Part shown: in pieces, positions 1-6,957 of the stretch
How positions within the stretch are numbered: the first letter of the stretch is position 1
Layout of the letters: every line of letters starts with the position of its first letter
From: Desulfovibrionaceae bacterium
GTDB lineage: Bacteria > Desulfobacterota > Desulfovibrionia > Desulfovibrionales > Desulfovibrionaceae
Assembly (NCBI GenBank): GCA_017613475.1
Contig: JAGADT010000089.1
Location: 1-22,749 of the forward strand
Direction: 5' to 3'
DNA: 22,749 nt
Translations under genes and position numbers: made by a program
The notes under the pieces: model-generated
Databases searched by the model: none
What the model was told of the DNA's origin: nothing
What the model saw: only the letters and a program-made list of their open reading frames with translations

Positions 1-1
1 A

Positions 2-778
2 ATTGGCGGGCTGACTGTTTTCAAGTCCGTGCACCGCAGGCTGCCGGCGGAGGACCTTTTGTACCTTGGCGACAACGCGCGGGTCCCCTATGGCACCAAA
101 AGCCACGATACCATTATCACATACGCCTGCGAATGCGCCGCAAAGCTGGTGGAAGAGGGCGTAAAATACCTGGTGGTGGCCTGCAACACCATTTCCGCCA
201 TTGCGCTGCCCTGCCTGCGCGAAAAATTTCCGGATGTCCCTGTCATGGGCGTTGTGGAGCCTGGAGCCCAGGCTGCCTGCCGCGCTTCCAAAAGCGGGCG
301 CATTGCCGTTATCGCCACTCCTTCTACTGTGCGCGGCGGAGCCTATGCCGATGCCATCCGCCGCCATAGGCCGGATGCGGAGGTGACCAGCGTTTCCTGC
401 CCGCTCTTTGTGCCCCTGGTTGAGGAAGGCTGGTTTGGCGGGCCATTGGTGGAAGGCATTGCCGCCCAGTATCTTGACCCTGTTTTTGCCAGGCCTGACA
501 AGCCGGATTGCCTTGTGCTTGGCTGCACGCACTATCCGCTCTTGTCTGAAACGCTTCGCCGGGTCATCGGCCCTGAGCCGGTGATTGTGGATTCCGCGGA
601 AACAACGGCCGAAAGCCTGGCCCAGGCTCTTCAGAGCGCCGGGCTGGCCAATGAGCCGGGGCGGAAGGGGACCGCGCGTTTCTTTACAACGGACGACGCC
701 CGCCGCTTTTCACGCATTGGCGCGCGCTTTTTGGGCAAGGATGTGTGCAGCGACAATGTGTCGCATGTTGAGCTGTGA
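2..778 (+). CDS. murI: Glutamate racemase, 5' end cut off
   Basis: Interconverts L- and D-glutamate in the cytoplasm, supplying D-Glu for peptidoglycan precursors. The reading frame is open from base 2 and starts inside the conserved N-terminal GIGGLTVFK segment, so roughly ten residues, including the usual DSG motif, lie outside the window. A GTG at 29 is in frame but cannot be the true start because homologous sequence continues upstream of it. Both catalytic cysteines of the two-base mechanism are visible: VVACNT (Cys codon at 182) and LGCTHYPLL (Cys codon at 524). The YLGDNARVPYG segment is also typical. It ends 13 bases before the aminotransferase gene and is probably co-transcribed with it. 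Identity is certain; only the start is missing. Confidence 0.96.
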   Translation: MGGLTVFKSVHRRLPAEDLLYLGDNARVPYGTKSHDTIITYACECAAKLVEEGVKYLVVACNTISAIALPCLREKFPDVPVMGVVEPGAQAACRASKSGRIAVIATPSTVRGGAYADAIRRHRPDAEVTSVSCPLFVPLVEEGWFGGPLVEGIAAQYLDPVFARPDKPDCLVLGCTHYPLLSETLRRVIGPEPVIVDSAETTAESLAQALQSAGLANEPGRKGTARFFTTDDARRFSRIGARFLGKDVCSDNVSHVEL

Positions 779-791
779 AAAGGAGAAAAGA

Positions 792-1886
792 ATGCCTTAC
801 GCTCCCATACCAATGGTTCCGGGACCTGTGACGCTCCATCCTGATGTGATCAGCGCGTTTTCCCGCGATTACGGTTCCGGCGATCTTGAGCCGGACTTCA
901 TGTCCCTTTACGACGCGGCCTCGCGAAATATCGCCTTGCTCATGGGCACGAAAAACGATGTGGTGCTGATGAGCGGCGAAGGGATGCTGGCCCTTTGGGC
1001 AGGCCTGAAAAGCTGCCTCAGCCCGGGGGATGCCGTGGTCTGCGTCGGCACTGGCGTATTCGGGGATGGCGTGGCGGATATGGCGCGTTCCTTCGGCTGC
1101 AAAGTGGAATTGGTATCACTGCCCTATAATTCCACAATCAGCGACCTCGCGCCCATTGCCGACGCCATTAAGCGCCTCCGTCCCGTGATGCTTACAGCCG
1201 TGCATTGCGAAACGCCCTCCGGCACGCTGAACCCTCTTGCCGAGCTTGGCCGCCTGAAAAAGGAGCTGGGGGTCCCCCTGTTCTATGTGGATGCCGTGGC
1301 CAGCCTTGGCGGCGCGCCTGTGCAGGCCGACGCCTGGAATATTGACCTGCTTTTGGGCGGCTCGCAGAAGTGCCTTTCCGCACCGCCATCCATGAGCATG
1401 ATAGGCGTGAGCGAGGCGGCGTGGGAGCGCATTGAAGATGTGAATTACCAGGGCTACGATGCCCTCGCTCCCTTCCGCAATGTCCGCTCTGAGGGGCTCT
1501 TCCCCTATACGCCTGACTGGCATGGCGTGGCTGCGCTCCATGCGGCAACGCAGGCCCTTTTCCGTGAGGGGCTGGAAAAGGTTTTTGCACGCCACGAACG
1601 GGTCGCGCAGAAATGCCGCGAGGGGCTCAGGACCATGGGCATAAGCCTGTGGACGGCGCCTGATGCCGTAAATTCCCCGACGGTTACGGCGGCGCTGGTG
1701 CCTCCCCGCTTCTCATGGTCGGAGTGGCGCGCCCGTTTGCGCGCCCATGGGCTTGTGTGTGCCGGGAGCTATGGGCCCATGGCCGGAAAGGTCTTCCGTT
1801 TGGGGCATATGGGCGTTCAGGCTCAGGATTACCTTATGGATGAGGCGCTGCGCGCCATTGGCGCCGCCATAGGCGGCTCTCTGTAG
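792..1886 (+). CDS. Class V PLP-dependent aminotransferase (alanine-glyoxylate / serine-pyruvate type)
   Basis: 364 residues. The ATG at 792 is chosen because AGGAGA lies at 781-786 and the opening PMVPGPVTLHPDV is the usual N-terminus of this family; the frame is open further upstream inside murI but carries no homologous sequence. Visible motifs are the phosphate-binding SGEGMLAL region (about residues 61-68), the CETPSGT substrate-loop motif (139-145), the cofactor-contacting YVDAVAS with Asp167, and GGSQK with the Schiff-base Lys193. By family it would transfer an amino group between alanine, serine or a related donor and glyoxylate, pyruvate or a similar acceptor. The exact substrate cannot be read from the sequence; 2-aminoethylphosphonate or phosphoserine relatives are possible. 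It sits between murI and murJ and probably shares the murI transcript. Confidence 0.85.
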   Translation: MPYAPIPMVPGPVTLHPDVISAFSRDYGSGDLEPDFMSLYDAASRNIALLMGTKNDVVLMSGEGMLALWAGLKSCLSPGDAVVCVGTGVFGDGVADMARSFGCKVELVSLPYNSTISDLAPIADAIKRLRPVMLTAVHCETPSGTLNPLAELGRLKKELGVPLFYVDAVASLGGAPVQADAWNIDLLLGGSQKCLSAPPSMSMIGVSEAAWERIEDVNYQGYDALAPFRNVRSEGLFPYTPDWHGVAALHAATQALFREGLEKVFARHERVAQKCREGLRTMGISLWTAPDAVNSPTVTAALVPPRFSWSEWRARLRAHGLVCAGSYGPMAGKVFRLGHMGVQAQDYLMDEALRAIGAAIGGSL

Positions 1887-1900
1887 CTTGCAGTTTTTGG

Positions 1901-1940
1901 GGCGTCCCTGCTTCGGGCTGGGACGCCATGTTTTGTTTTC
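1901..1940 (+). terminator. Hairpin with T-rich tail after the aminotransferase gene
   Basis: An eight-base-pair perfect stem, GGCGTCCC (1901-1908) with GGGACGCC (1920-1927), closes an 11-base loop and is followed by ATGTTTTGTTTTC. It lies 14 bases after the aminotransferase stop and is a plausible intrinsic terminator, although the T-rich tail starts three bases after the stem and is interrupted by a G. Confidence 0.6.
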
Positions 1941-1943
1941 AGC

Positions 1944-1963
1944 GGGGGCATGCCCCCTTTTTT
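1944..1963 (+). terminator. Terminator-like hairpin 20 bases before the murJ start
   Basis: GGGGG-CATG-CCCCC (1944-1957) is directly followed by six T residues (1958-1963), the classical intrinsic terminator form. Because only 19 bases separate the T-run from the murJ ATG, a promoter cannot fit in between. The hairpin therefore lies in the path of any transcript that serves murJ and may act as a partial terminator or attenuator rather than a simple end point. Confidence 0.6.
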
Positions 1964-1982
1964 GCTTTTCCAGGGGAGTTAA

Positions 1983-3566
1983 ATGGGCATCACAACCACG
2001 CAGAAGATGGGCGTCGCCGCGCTGATCATGGCCGGAAGCGTGTTTCTTTCCCGCCTGATGGGCCTGGTTCGGGATAAGGTTGTTTCGTGGCAGTTTGGGG
2101 CGGGGGCTGAGCCGGACGTGTATTTCACCGCCTTTGTCGTGCCCGATTTCCTCAATCATCTCCTGGCCGGCGCGTACATCTCCATTACGCTCATCCCCCT
2201 TTTGGCCATGTGCTTTAAGGAAAACGAGGAGGATGGCAGGCGTTTTTTCAGCGCGGTGTTCTGCTGGGCCGCGGCGGGCATTACGCTGCTGACATTCCTG
2301 GCCTGGGTCGCCGCGCCCATGCTGGCGCCGTGGGTCGGCCCCGGCTTTGGGGCGGAAGGGCAGGCGCGCCTCGTGACCTTCCTGCGCATCATCCTGCCCG
2401 CGCAGATATTTTTCCTGCCCGGCGCCTGCCTGAGCGCTGTGCTGTATATCCGCCGCCAGTTTATGATTCCCGCGCTGACGCCGCTGATTTATAATGCGGG
2501 CATCATCGCCGGCGGTCTGCTTTGGCCAGGCGACGGCATGGAGGGCTTCTGCTGGGGCGTGCTGGCGGGTGCGGCCCTTGGCGCGTTTTTCCTGCCGCTT
2601 TGGGGCGTATGGCGCGGAGGAATCCGCTTATCGCTTTGCTGGCGGCACAAGAGCCTGAAAAAGCTTGCCCTCATGGCCCTGCCGCTGATGCTGGGGCTTT
2701 CCGTGACAGCGCTGGATGAGCAGTTTGTCCGTTTGTTTGGCTCCATGGCAGGGGAGGGCGCCGTGAGCCTGCTCAATTATGCGAGAAGGATCATGATGGT
2801 CCCCGTCGGGGTTGTGGCCCAGGCTGCCGGCGTGGCGTCGTTTCCTTTTTTGGCTGCCCTGGCGGCGAAGGGTGATACGGAAGGCTTTGAGCAGACCCTG
2901 AAATCCGCCCTGCGCGGCAGTGTCTATGTTGTTCTTCCCCTGTGCGGCCTGATGATGCTCTTAAGCGCGCCCATTTTGGGATTTTTGTTTGAGGGCGGGC
3001 GCTTTACCGCAGCTCAGACAGCCGGGGCCGCTCCGCTCCTGCAGATCATGCTCCTTTCAGTGCCCTTCTGGACCATTCAGCAGGTGGTGGGGCGCGCTTT
3101 TTATGCGAGGCAGGATACGCTCACGCCGGCGGTTGTCGGCACGCTGGCCACGCTGGCCGCCCTTTGCGTTTACCCCCAGGCTGCGCAGCAGTGGGGCGCA
3201 GTCGGCGTGGCCGTTGTAACCGCCGGCTCCATTGTGCTCTATACTGTGGCGCTGTGCCTGGTGTGGAAGCGGGGCAAGGGGCATGGCACGTTTGAGGGGC
3301 TTGGCTCGCCTGTTTGGGCAGGCTCTGCCTTAACCTGCGCGGCTGCGGCTGCCGGGTGGGGCGCGCTCTCGCTGCTGCAGCCCTGCTGCGTGTCGCTCGC
3401 TGCCCGCTTATCTTCCGTGCTTCCCCTGTCTTCCGCCCTCATAAGCCACAGCCTGCGCCTGGCCATAGGGACGCTGATTTTCTGCCTGGTGTACGTTGCC
3501 CTGGCTGCGTTTGCCTGGCCTGATGCGCTGCGGATCCGCCGTAAAAATCCTGTTAAAAAACCTTGA
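1983..3566 (+). CDS. murJ: MurJ/MviN-family flippase (MOP superfamily), divergent
   Basis: 527 residues, strongly hydrophobic, with about 13-14 predicted membrane segments spread over the whole length, matching the MurJ family of inner-membrane lipid II flippases. Start: ATG at 1983 after GGGGAG (about 1973-1978). The N-terminal SRLMGLVRD motif keeps Arg24, Arg30 and Asp45, which align with E. coli Arg18, Arg24 and Asp39. YARRIM (Arg269) aligns with the E. coli YADRLM arginine. In contrast, E. coli LRRIFAEGAFS is replaced by LNHLLAGAYIS, so the usual Arg52 and Glu57 positions carry Asn58 and Gly63. The protein is therefore a clear family member, but transport of lipid II itself is inferred, and a paralogue moving another lipid-linked sugar is possible. 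Its stop codon overlaps the -35 box of the promoter for the ribosomal-protein run. Confidence 0.85.
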   Translation: MGITTTQKMGVAALIMAGSVFLSRLMGLVRDKVVSWQFGAGAEPDVYFTAFVVPDFLNHLLAGAYISITLIPLLAMCFKENEEDGRRFFSAVFCWAAAGITLLTFLAWVAAPMLAPWVGPGFGAEGQARLVTFLRIILPAQIFFLPGACLSAVLYIRRQFMIPALTPLIYNAGIIAGGLLWPGDGMEGFCWGVLAGAALGAFFLPLWGVWRGGIRLSLCWRHKSLKKLALMALPLMLGLSVTALDEQFVRLFGSMAGEGAVSLLNYARRIMMVPVGVVAQAAGVASFPFLAALAAKGDTEGFEQTLKSALRGSVYVVLPLCGLMMLLSAPILGFLFEGGRFTAAQTAGAAPLLQIMLLSVPFWTIQQVVGRAFYARQDTLTPAVVGTLATLAALCVYPQAAQQWGAVGVAVVTAGSIVLYTVALCLVWKRGKGHGTFEGLGSPVWAGSALTCAAAAAGWGALSLLQPCCVSLAARLSSVLPLSSALISHSLRLAIGTLIFCLVYVALAAFAWPDALRIRRKNPVKKP

Positions 3567-3589
3567 CACAGCAGGGTTTATTGTCTAAT
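3563..3589 (+). promoter_or_regulatory. Promoter candidate for the ribosomal-protein run
   Basis: A perfect TTGACA (3563-3568) and TCTAAT (3584-3589, five of six matches to TATAAT) are separated by 15 bases, shorter than the usual 16-18; TAATTA at 3586 would give 17 bases but fits the -10 consensus poorly. The -35 box overlaps the TGA stop of murJ at 3564-3566. This is the best sigma-70-type promoter in the 657-base gap. Predicted transcription would start near 3596, giving a leader of about 630 bases before rpsJ. Confidence 0.6.
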
Positions 3590-4223
3590 TAGAGCGTTGT
3601 TGCTGCCATTTTGGCGGCAAACCCTGTGCGGCAGGGAAGGGCAGTGCAAGCCCATGCAGCAGCAAAAAGGGTATTCCCTGGCTATTGCAGGTGCTTGATG
3701 CTGATTTTTCTATTCAGCAGTTCTGCTCTGCAGCGCCGGTCGGGCAAAGGCTGACCGGTTTGACATTTTGCAGGCGTCACCGATGCCGAAAGGATGTCAG
3801 GAATTTCCGGAGCAACGCGCTCCCGGAGAGGCTTGAAGAGGCTTATGCCTCAAGGTGACCCTGCGGGACCACCTGTCTTGGTTGGATAATGTCCAATACG
3901 GGCCAGGCGGCGAAACATGGGTTGGCTTCGTGCCCTTCTGGTTATGAAAAGGGCAGCGAAGGAAGGACCGGGTTGCGCCGCAGAACGGCGCCCGACCTCT
4001 CATCAGTCCCCATCCTCCGCTTATTCGAAGTCAACGCATCCCGTGCCTGAAAAACACGGGTGTCTGCTGTTTTGCAGCCCGGTCTATTGCCTGGGTCAGT
4101 CGAAGCGCCTGCTTCGGCGCCGGCCGCCGACATAAGGCGGCCCGTTTGTGGAACTCCGGAACCGATCGCCAGCAATGGCGGCAAGGCCGGAGAGTGTGTT
4201 GCGAGAAGAACGGAGTAAACACA
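3590..4223 (+). promoter_or_regulatory. Long, hairpin-rich leader upstream of rpsJ
   Basis: No credible gene is visible here. The stretch is filled with short stem-loops, read directly as inverted repeats: 3600-3620, 3622-3636, 3639-3653, 3699-3719, 3736-3758, 3806-3827, 3838-3851, 3853-3874, 3882-3896, 3932-3954, 3975-3991, 4040-4060, 4064-4077, 4101-4116, 4122-4142 and a two-tier element 4154-4192 whose inner stem carries a GCAA tetraloop. The 4122-4142 stem has seven G/C-rich pairs. The last element ends 18 bases before the CGGAG ribosome binding site of rpsJ. In E. coli a shorter leader lets L4 repress the S10 operon; a comparable role is an inference, and nothing here matches that leader by eye. 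The element could also include a separate small RNA. Confidence 0.55.
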
Positions 4224-4541
4224 ATGACGACAGTGAGCAGTGATCGTATCCGCATAAAGCTCAAAGCTTACGATTACCGCATCCTTGACAAGGCTGTGGC
4301 GGAAATCGTCGATACGGCGCGGAATACGGGAGCCGGCGTTGCCGGGCCTATCCCGCTGCCTACCAGCATTAACAAATTTACAGTGAACCGTTCCGTGCAC
4401 GTGGATAAGAAATCCCGTGAACAGTTTGAAATGCGGATTCACAAGCGGCTTATGGACATCCTGGAACCCACGCAGCAGACCGTGGACGCGTTGGGCAAGC
4501 TCAGCCTGCCCGCCGGCGTGGATGTGGAAATCAAGCTTTAG
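4224..4541 (+). CDS. rpsJ: 30S ribosomal protein S10
   Basis: 105 residues, the family's usual length. S10 sits in the head of the small subunit and, as NusE, also joins the transcription antitermination complex with NusB. Typical sequence is seen throughout: RIRIKLKAYDYRILD near the start, GPIPLPT around residue 47 and the NRSVHVDKKSREQFEMR loop. The frame is open further upstream to an ATG at 4146, but that extension lies inside the structured leader and has no S10 similarity. The ATG at 4224 has CGGAG nine bases upstream (4211-4215). It is the first gene of the run and follows the long leader. Confidence 0.98.
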   Translation: MTTVSSDRIRIKLKAYDYRILDKAVAEIVDTARNTGAGVAGPIPLPTSINKFTVNRSVHVDKKSREQFEMRIHKRLMDILEPTQQTVDALGKLSLPAGVDVEIKL

Positions 4542-4552
4542 CGAGGAATGTC

Positions 4553-5182
4553 ATGGCTGAGAAAATGGGAATTCTGGGTCGAAAGCTTGGCATGACCCGC
4601 ATCTTTGCCGGTGACGGCGCTTCTGTGCCCGTGACCGTGATTCAGGCCGGACCCTGCGCCGTGACGCAGGTCAAGACCGTGGAATCTGACGGTTACAACG
4701 CCATCCAGATCGCCTTCGGTGAAACAACGGAAAAACATGTAACCAAGCCCATGCGCGGTCATTTCGGCAAGGCCGGAGCCGGCCTGTACAGCACCGTGCG
4801 CGAAATCCGCCTGGAAGACGCGCCCGCTGCCGAAGTCGGCCAGATGCTGAATGCTGACCTGTTTGCCGCGGGAGACCGCGTCAAGGTGACTGGCACGAGC
4901 ATTGGTAAAGGATATCAGGGCAGAATGCGCCGCTGGAACTTTGCAGGCTGCAAAGACACCCACGGCTGTGAAAAAGTGCACCGCAACAACGGTTCGGTTG
5001 GTAACAACACCTTCCCCGGACACGTGTTCAAGGGCAAGAAAATGGCTGGTCACTGGGGCAATGAAACCGTGACCGCGCTGAACCTGGAAGTTGTGGATGT
5101 CCGTCCCGAAGACGGCGTTATCCTCGTTCGCGGCGCAGTGCCCGGGCCCAAAAACGGCCTCGTTATGGTGCGCAAGCAGTAG
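4553..5182 (+). CDS. rplC: 50S ribosomal protein L3
   Basis: 209 residues, normal length. L3 is one of the first proteins to bind 23S rRNA, and its long loop reaches toward the peptidyl-transferase centre. The start MGILGRKLGMTRIF and the C-terminal core with FKGKKMAGHWGNE are diagnostic. The residue after MAG is His where E. coli has the methylated Gln150, a common difference outside the enterobacteria. It follows rpsJ by 11 bases, with GAGG in front of the ATG. Confidence 0.98.
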   Translation: MAEKMGILGRKLGMTRIFAGDGASVPVTVIQAGPCAVTQVKTVESDGYNAIQIAFGETTEKHVTKPMRGHFGKAGAGLYSTVREIRLEDAPAAEVGQMLNADLFAAGDRVKVTGTSIGKGYQGRMRRWNFAGCKDTHGCEKVHRNNGSVGNNTFPGHVFKGKKMAGHWGNETVTALNLEVVDVRPEDGVILVRGAVPGPKNGLVMVRKQ

Positions 5183-5199
5183 GCAGGGAGAGAGAAGCA

Positions 5200-5820
5200 A
5201 TGGCTGTCGTAAAAGTATACGATCAGGACAAGGTTGAACAGGGCGAAGTCACCCTGTCCGCCGATGTGTTCGAGGTCGCGGTGAGGCCGGAGATTCTCCA
5301 CCTCGTGGCACGTGCGCAGCAGGCCGCTAAGCGCGCCGGCACACATGCCGCCAAAACCCGTGCCTATGTTTCCGGCGGCGGCGTGAAGCCCTGGCGACAG
5401 AAAGGCACCGGCCGCGCCCGTTCCGGGTCAAACCGTTCGCCCGTGTGGCGCGGCGGCGCTGTGGTTTTCGGACCCCAGCCCCGCACGTACGAATTCAAGG
5501 TCAACAAGAAAATCAGGAAGCTTGCCCTGCGCATGGCGCTGACCGCCAAGCTCGCAGGCGACGCGCTGATGGTCGTCAAGAACATTGAGATTGCCGAACC
5601 CAAGACAAAGCTCTTCGCCGGTGTCGCCGATAAGCTTGGCCTTGAAAAGGCGCTGATCATCGCCCCGGAAGCGACGCGCAATGTGGCTCTCGCCTCCCGC
5701 AACCTTCCTGGTGTCAGCCTGACGACGCCCGACCAGCTCAGTGTGTACGAGATCCTCAAGCACAAGCAGGTCGTGCTTCTGGAAGGCGCCGTGGAACCCG
5801 TTGAAACGCGGCTGAAATAA
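5200..5820 (+). CDS. rplD: 50S ribosomal protein L4
   Basis: 206 residues, normal for the family. L4 binds domain I of 23S rRNA, and its extended loop lines the peptide exit tunnel. The loop is visible as GGGVKPWRQKGTGRARSGS (about residues 59-77), followed by SPVWRGGAVVFGP. In E. coli L4 also represses its own operon by acting on the S10 leader; whether this L4 does so with the unusual leader upstream is unknown. The gene starts 17 bases after rplC with a good AGGGAGAG ribosome binding site. Confidence 0.98.
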   Translation: MAVVKVYDQDKVEQGEVTLSADVFEVAVRPEILHLVARAQQAAKRAGTHAAKTRAYVSGGGVKPWRQKGTGRARSGSNRSPVWRGGAVVFGPQPRTYEFKVNKKIRKLALRMALTAKLAGDALMVVKNIEIAEPKTKLFAGVADKLGLEKALIIAPEATRNVALASRNLPGVSLTTPDQLSVYEILKHKQVVLLEGAVEPVETRLK

Positions 5821-5830
5821 GAGGTTCATC

Positions 5831-6115
5831 ATGGATTATACCCAGATTCTCCTGCGGCCCGTGGTGACGGAAAAGGCGACCGCCCTGCGCGACGCCAATC
5901 AGGTCGCGTTTTTCGTTCATCCCGATGCCAACAAGATCGAGATCAAAAAGGCTGTGGAAAAGGCCTTCAATGTTAAGGTTGTCGATGTCAACGTCGTCAC
6001 CCGCAAGGCCGGCGAAAAAGTGAGGAACCGCAAGGTGGTTCACGTTCCCGGCTGGCGCAAGGCGTATGTCACGCTGGCCGCCGGTGAAAAGATTGAGTTC
6101 TTCGAGGGAGTGTAA
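5831..6115 (+). CDS. rplW: 50S ribosomal protein L23
   Basis: 94 residues. L23 lies at the exit of the peptide tunnel and is the docking point for trigger factor and the signal recognition particle. The N-terminal ILLRPVVTEKAT, the VNTVV-like strand (here VDVNVVTRKA) and the PGWRKAYVTL segment are characteristic. It is ten bases after rplD, with AAGAGG in the gap, and only three bases separate its stop from rplB, so translation of the two is probably coupled. Confidence 0.97.
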   Translation: MDYTQILLRPVVTEKATALRDANQVAFFVHPDANKIEIKKAVEKAFNVKVVDVNVVTRKAGEKVRNRKVVHVPGWRKAYVTLAAGEKIEFFEGV

Positions 6116-6118
6116 GTC

Positions 6119-6949
6119 ATGGCTGTGCGCAAACTCAAACCCACCTCGGCTGGACGCCGTTTTCAGACGGTGTCCGATTTTGAGGAAATCACGCGGACAA
6201 CGCCTGAAAAATCCCTGACTGAAGGGCTTACCAAAAAGGCTGGCCGCAACAATCAGGGACGCGTCACGAGCCGCCGCCGCGGCGGCGGTGTGAAGCGCCA
6301 GTACCGCATCATCGACTTCAAGCGCAATAAGTTTGGCATCCCCGCCACGGTTGCGCATATTGAATACGATCCCAACCGTACGGCCCGCATTGCCCTGCTG
6401 CAGTATGCCGACGGCGAAAAGCGCTATATCCTGGCCCCCAACGGCGTGCGCCAGGGCGACGCGCTGCTGGCCGGCGACAACGCAGATATCAAGCCCGGCA
6501 ACGCGCTGCCCATGCATCGTATTCCCGTTGGCACGAACCTGCACAACATTGAGCTGTATCCCGGCCGCGGCGGCCAGCTCTGCCGTGCTGCCGGCGCTTA
6601 CGCCCAGCTCGTTGCCAAGGAAGGCACCTACGCCCTGCTGCGCATGCCCTCCGGCGAAGTCCGCAAGGTTCTTGCCACCTGCCTCGCCACTGTCGGACAG
6701 GTTGGCAACATCCAGCACGAGAACATTTCTCTTGGCAAGGCCGGCCGCAACCGCTGGCTGAACCGCCGTCCGAAAGTGCGCGGCGTCGCCATGAACCCGA
6801 TTGACCACCCCCTGGGCGGCGGCGAAGGCAGAAGCTCCGGCGGACGCCATCCTGTTTCCCCGTGGGGTATGCCGGCCAAGGGCTATAAGACCCGTGATCC
6901 GAAGAAACCTTCGTCGCGGCTCATCGTCAAGCGCCGCGGCCAGAAGTAG
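6119..6949 (+). CDS. rplB: 50S ribosomal protein L2
   Basis: 276 residues, standard length. L2 is a primary 23S rRNA binder needed for subunit association and peptidyl-transferase activity. Recognised by GRNNQGRVTSRRRGGG near residue 42, IEYDPNRTARIALL, and the C-terminal MNPIDHPLGGGEGRSSGG. The functionally important histidine (E. coli His229) is present as His230. Two residues later there is Leu232, whereas E. coli and many other bacteria have His in DHPHGGGEG. Placement three bases after rplW indicates tight co-translation. Confidence 0.98.
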   Translation: MAVRKLKPTSAGRRFQTVSDFEEITRTTPEKSLTEGLTKKAGRNNQGRVTSRRRGGGVKRQYRIIDFKRNKFGIPATVAHIEYDPNRTARIALLQYADGEKRYILAPNGVRQGDALLAGDNADIKPGNALPMHRIPVGTNLHNIELYPGRGGQLCRAAGAYAQLVAKEGTYALLRMPSGEVRKVLATCLATVGQVGNIQHENISLGKAGRNRWLNRRPKVRGVAMNPIDHPLGGGEGRSSGGRHPVSPWGMPAKGYKTRDPKKPSSRLIVKRRGQK

Positions 6950-6957
6950 GAGCGCAT

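Noticed and set aside
3760..3765. Second TTGACA in the leader
   Set aside because: No acceptable -10 box lies 15-19 bases downstream.
3800..3905. TPP-riboswitch-like segment: CACCTG followed by TTGGATAATGTCCAA
   Set aside because: It resembles the 3' half of the TPP aptamer, but the CTGAGA motif is absent, the loop has an extra base, and no thiamine gene follows.
3917..4135. 72-codon + strand open frame in the leader
   Set aside because: No ribosome binding site, odd composition dominated by the hairpins, and no recognisable protein; treated as chance.
3567..4223. Known structural RNAs (RNase P RNA, SRP RNA, tmRNA, 6S RNA) or tRNA genes in the gap
   Set aside because: I looked for their conserved cores on both strands by eye and found none; a covariance-model search would be decisive.
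3942..4442. 166-codon minus-strand open frame over the leader and rpsJ
   Set aside because: Antisense to rpsJ and to the hairpins; no family resemblance.
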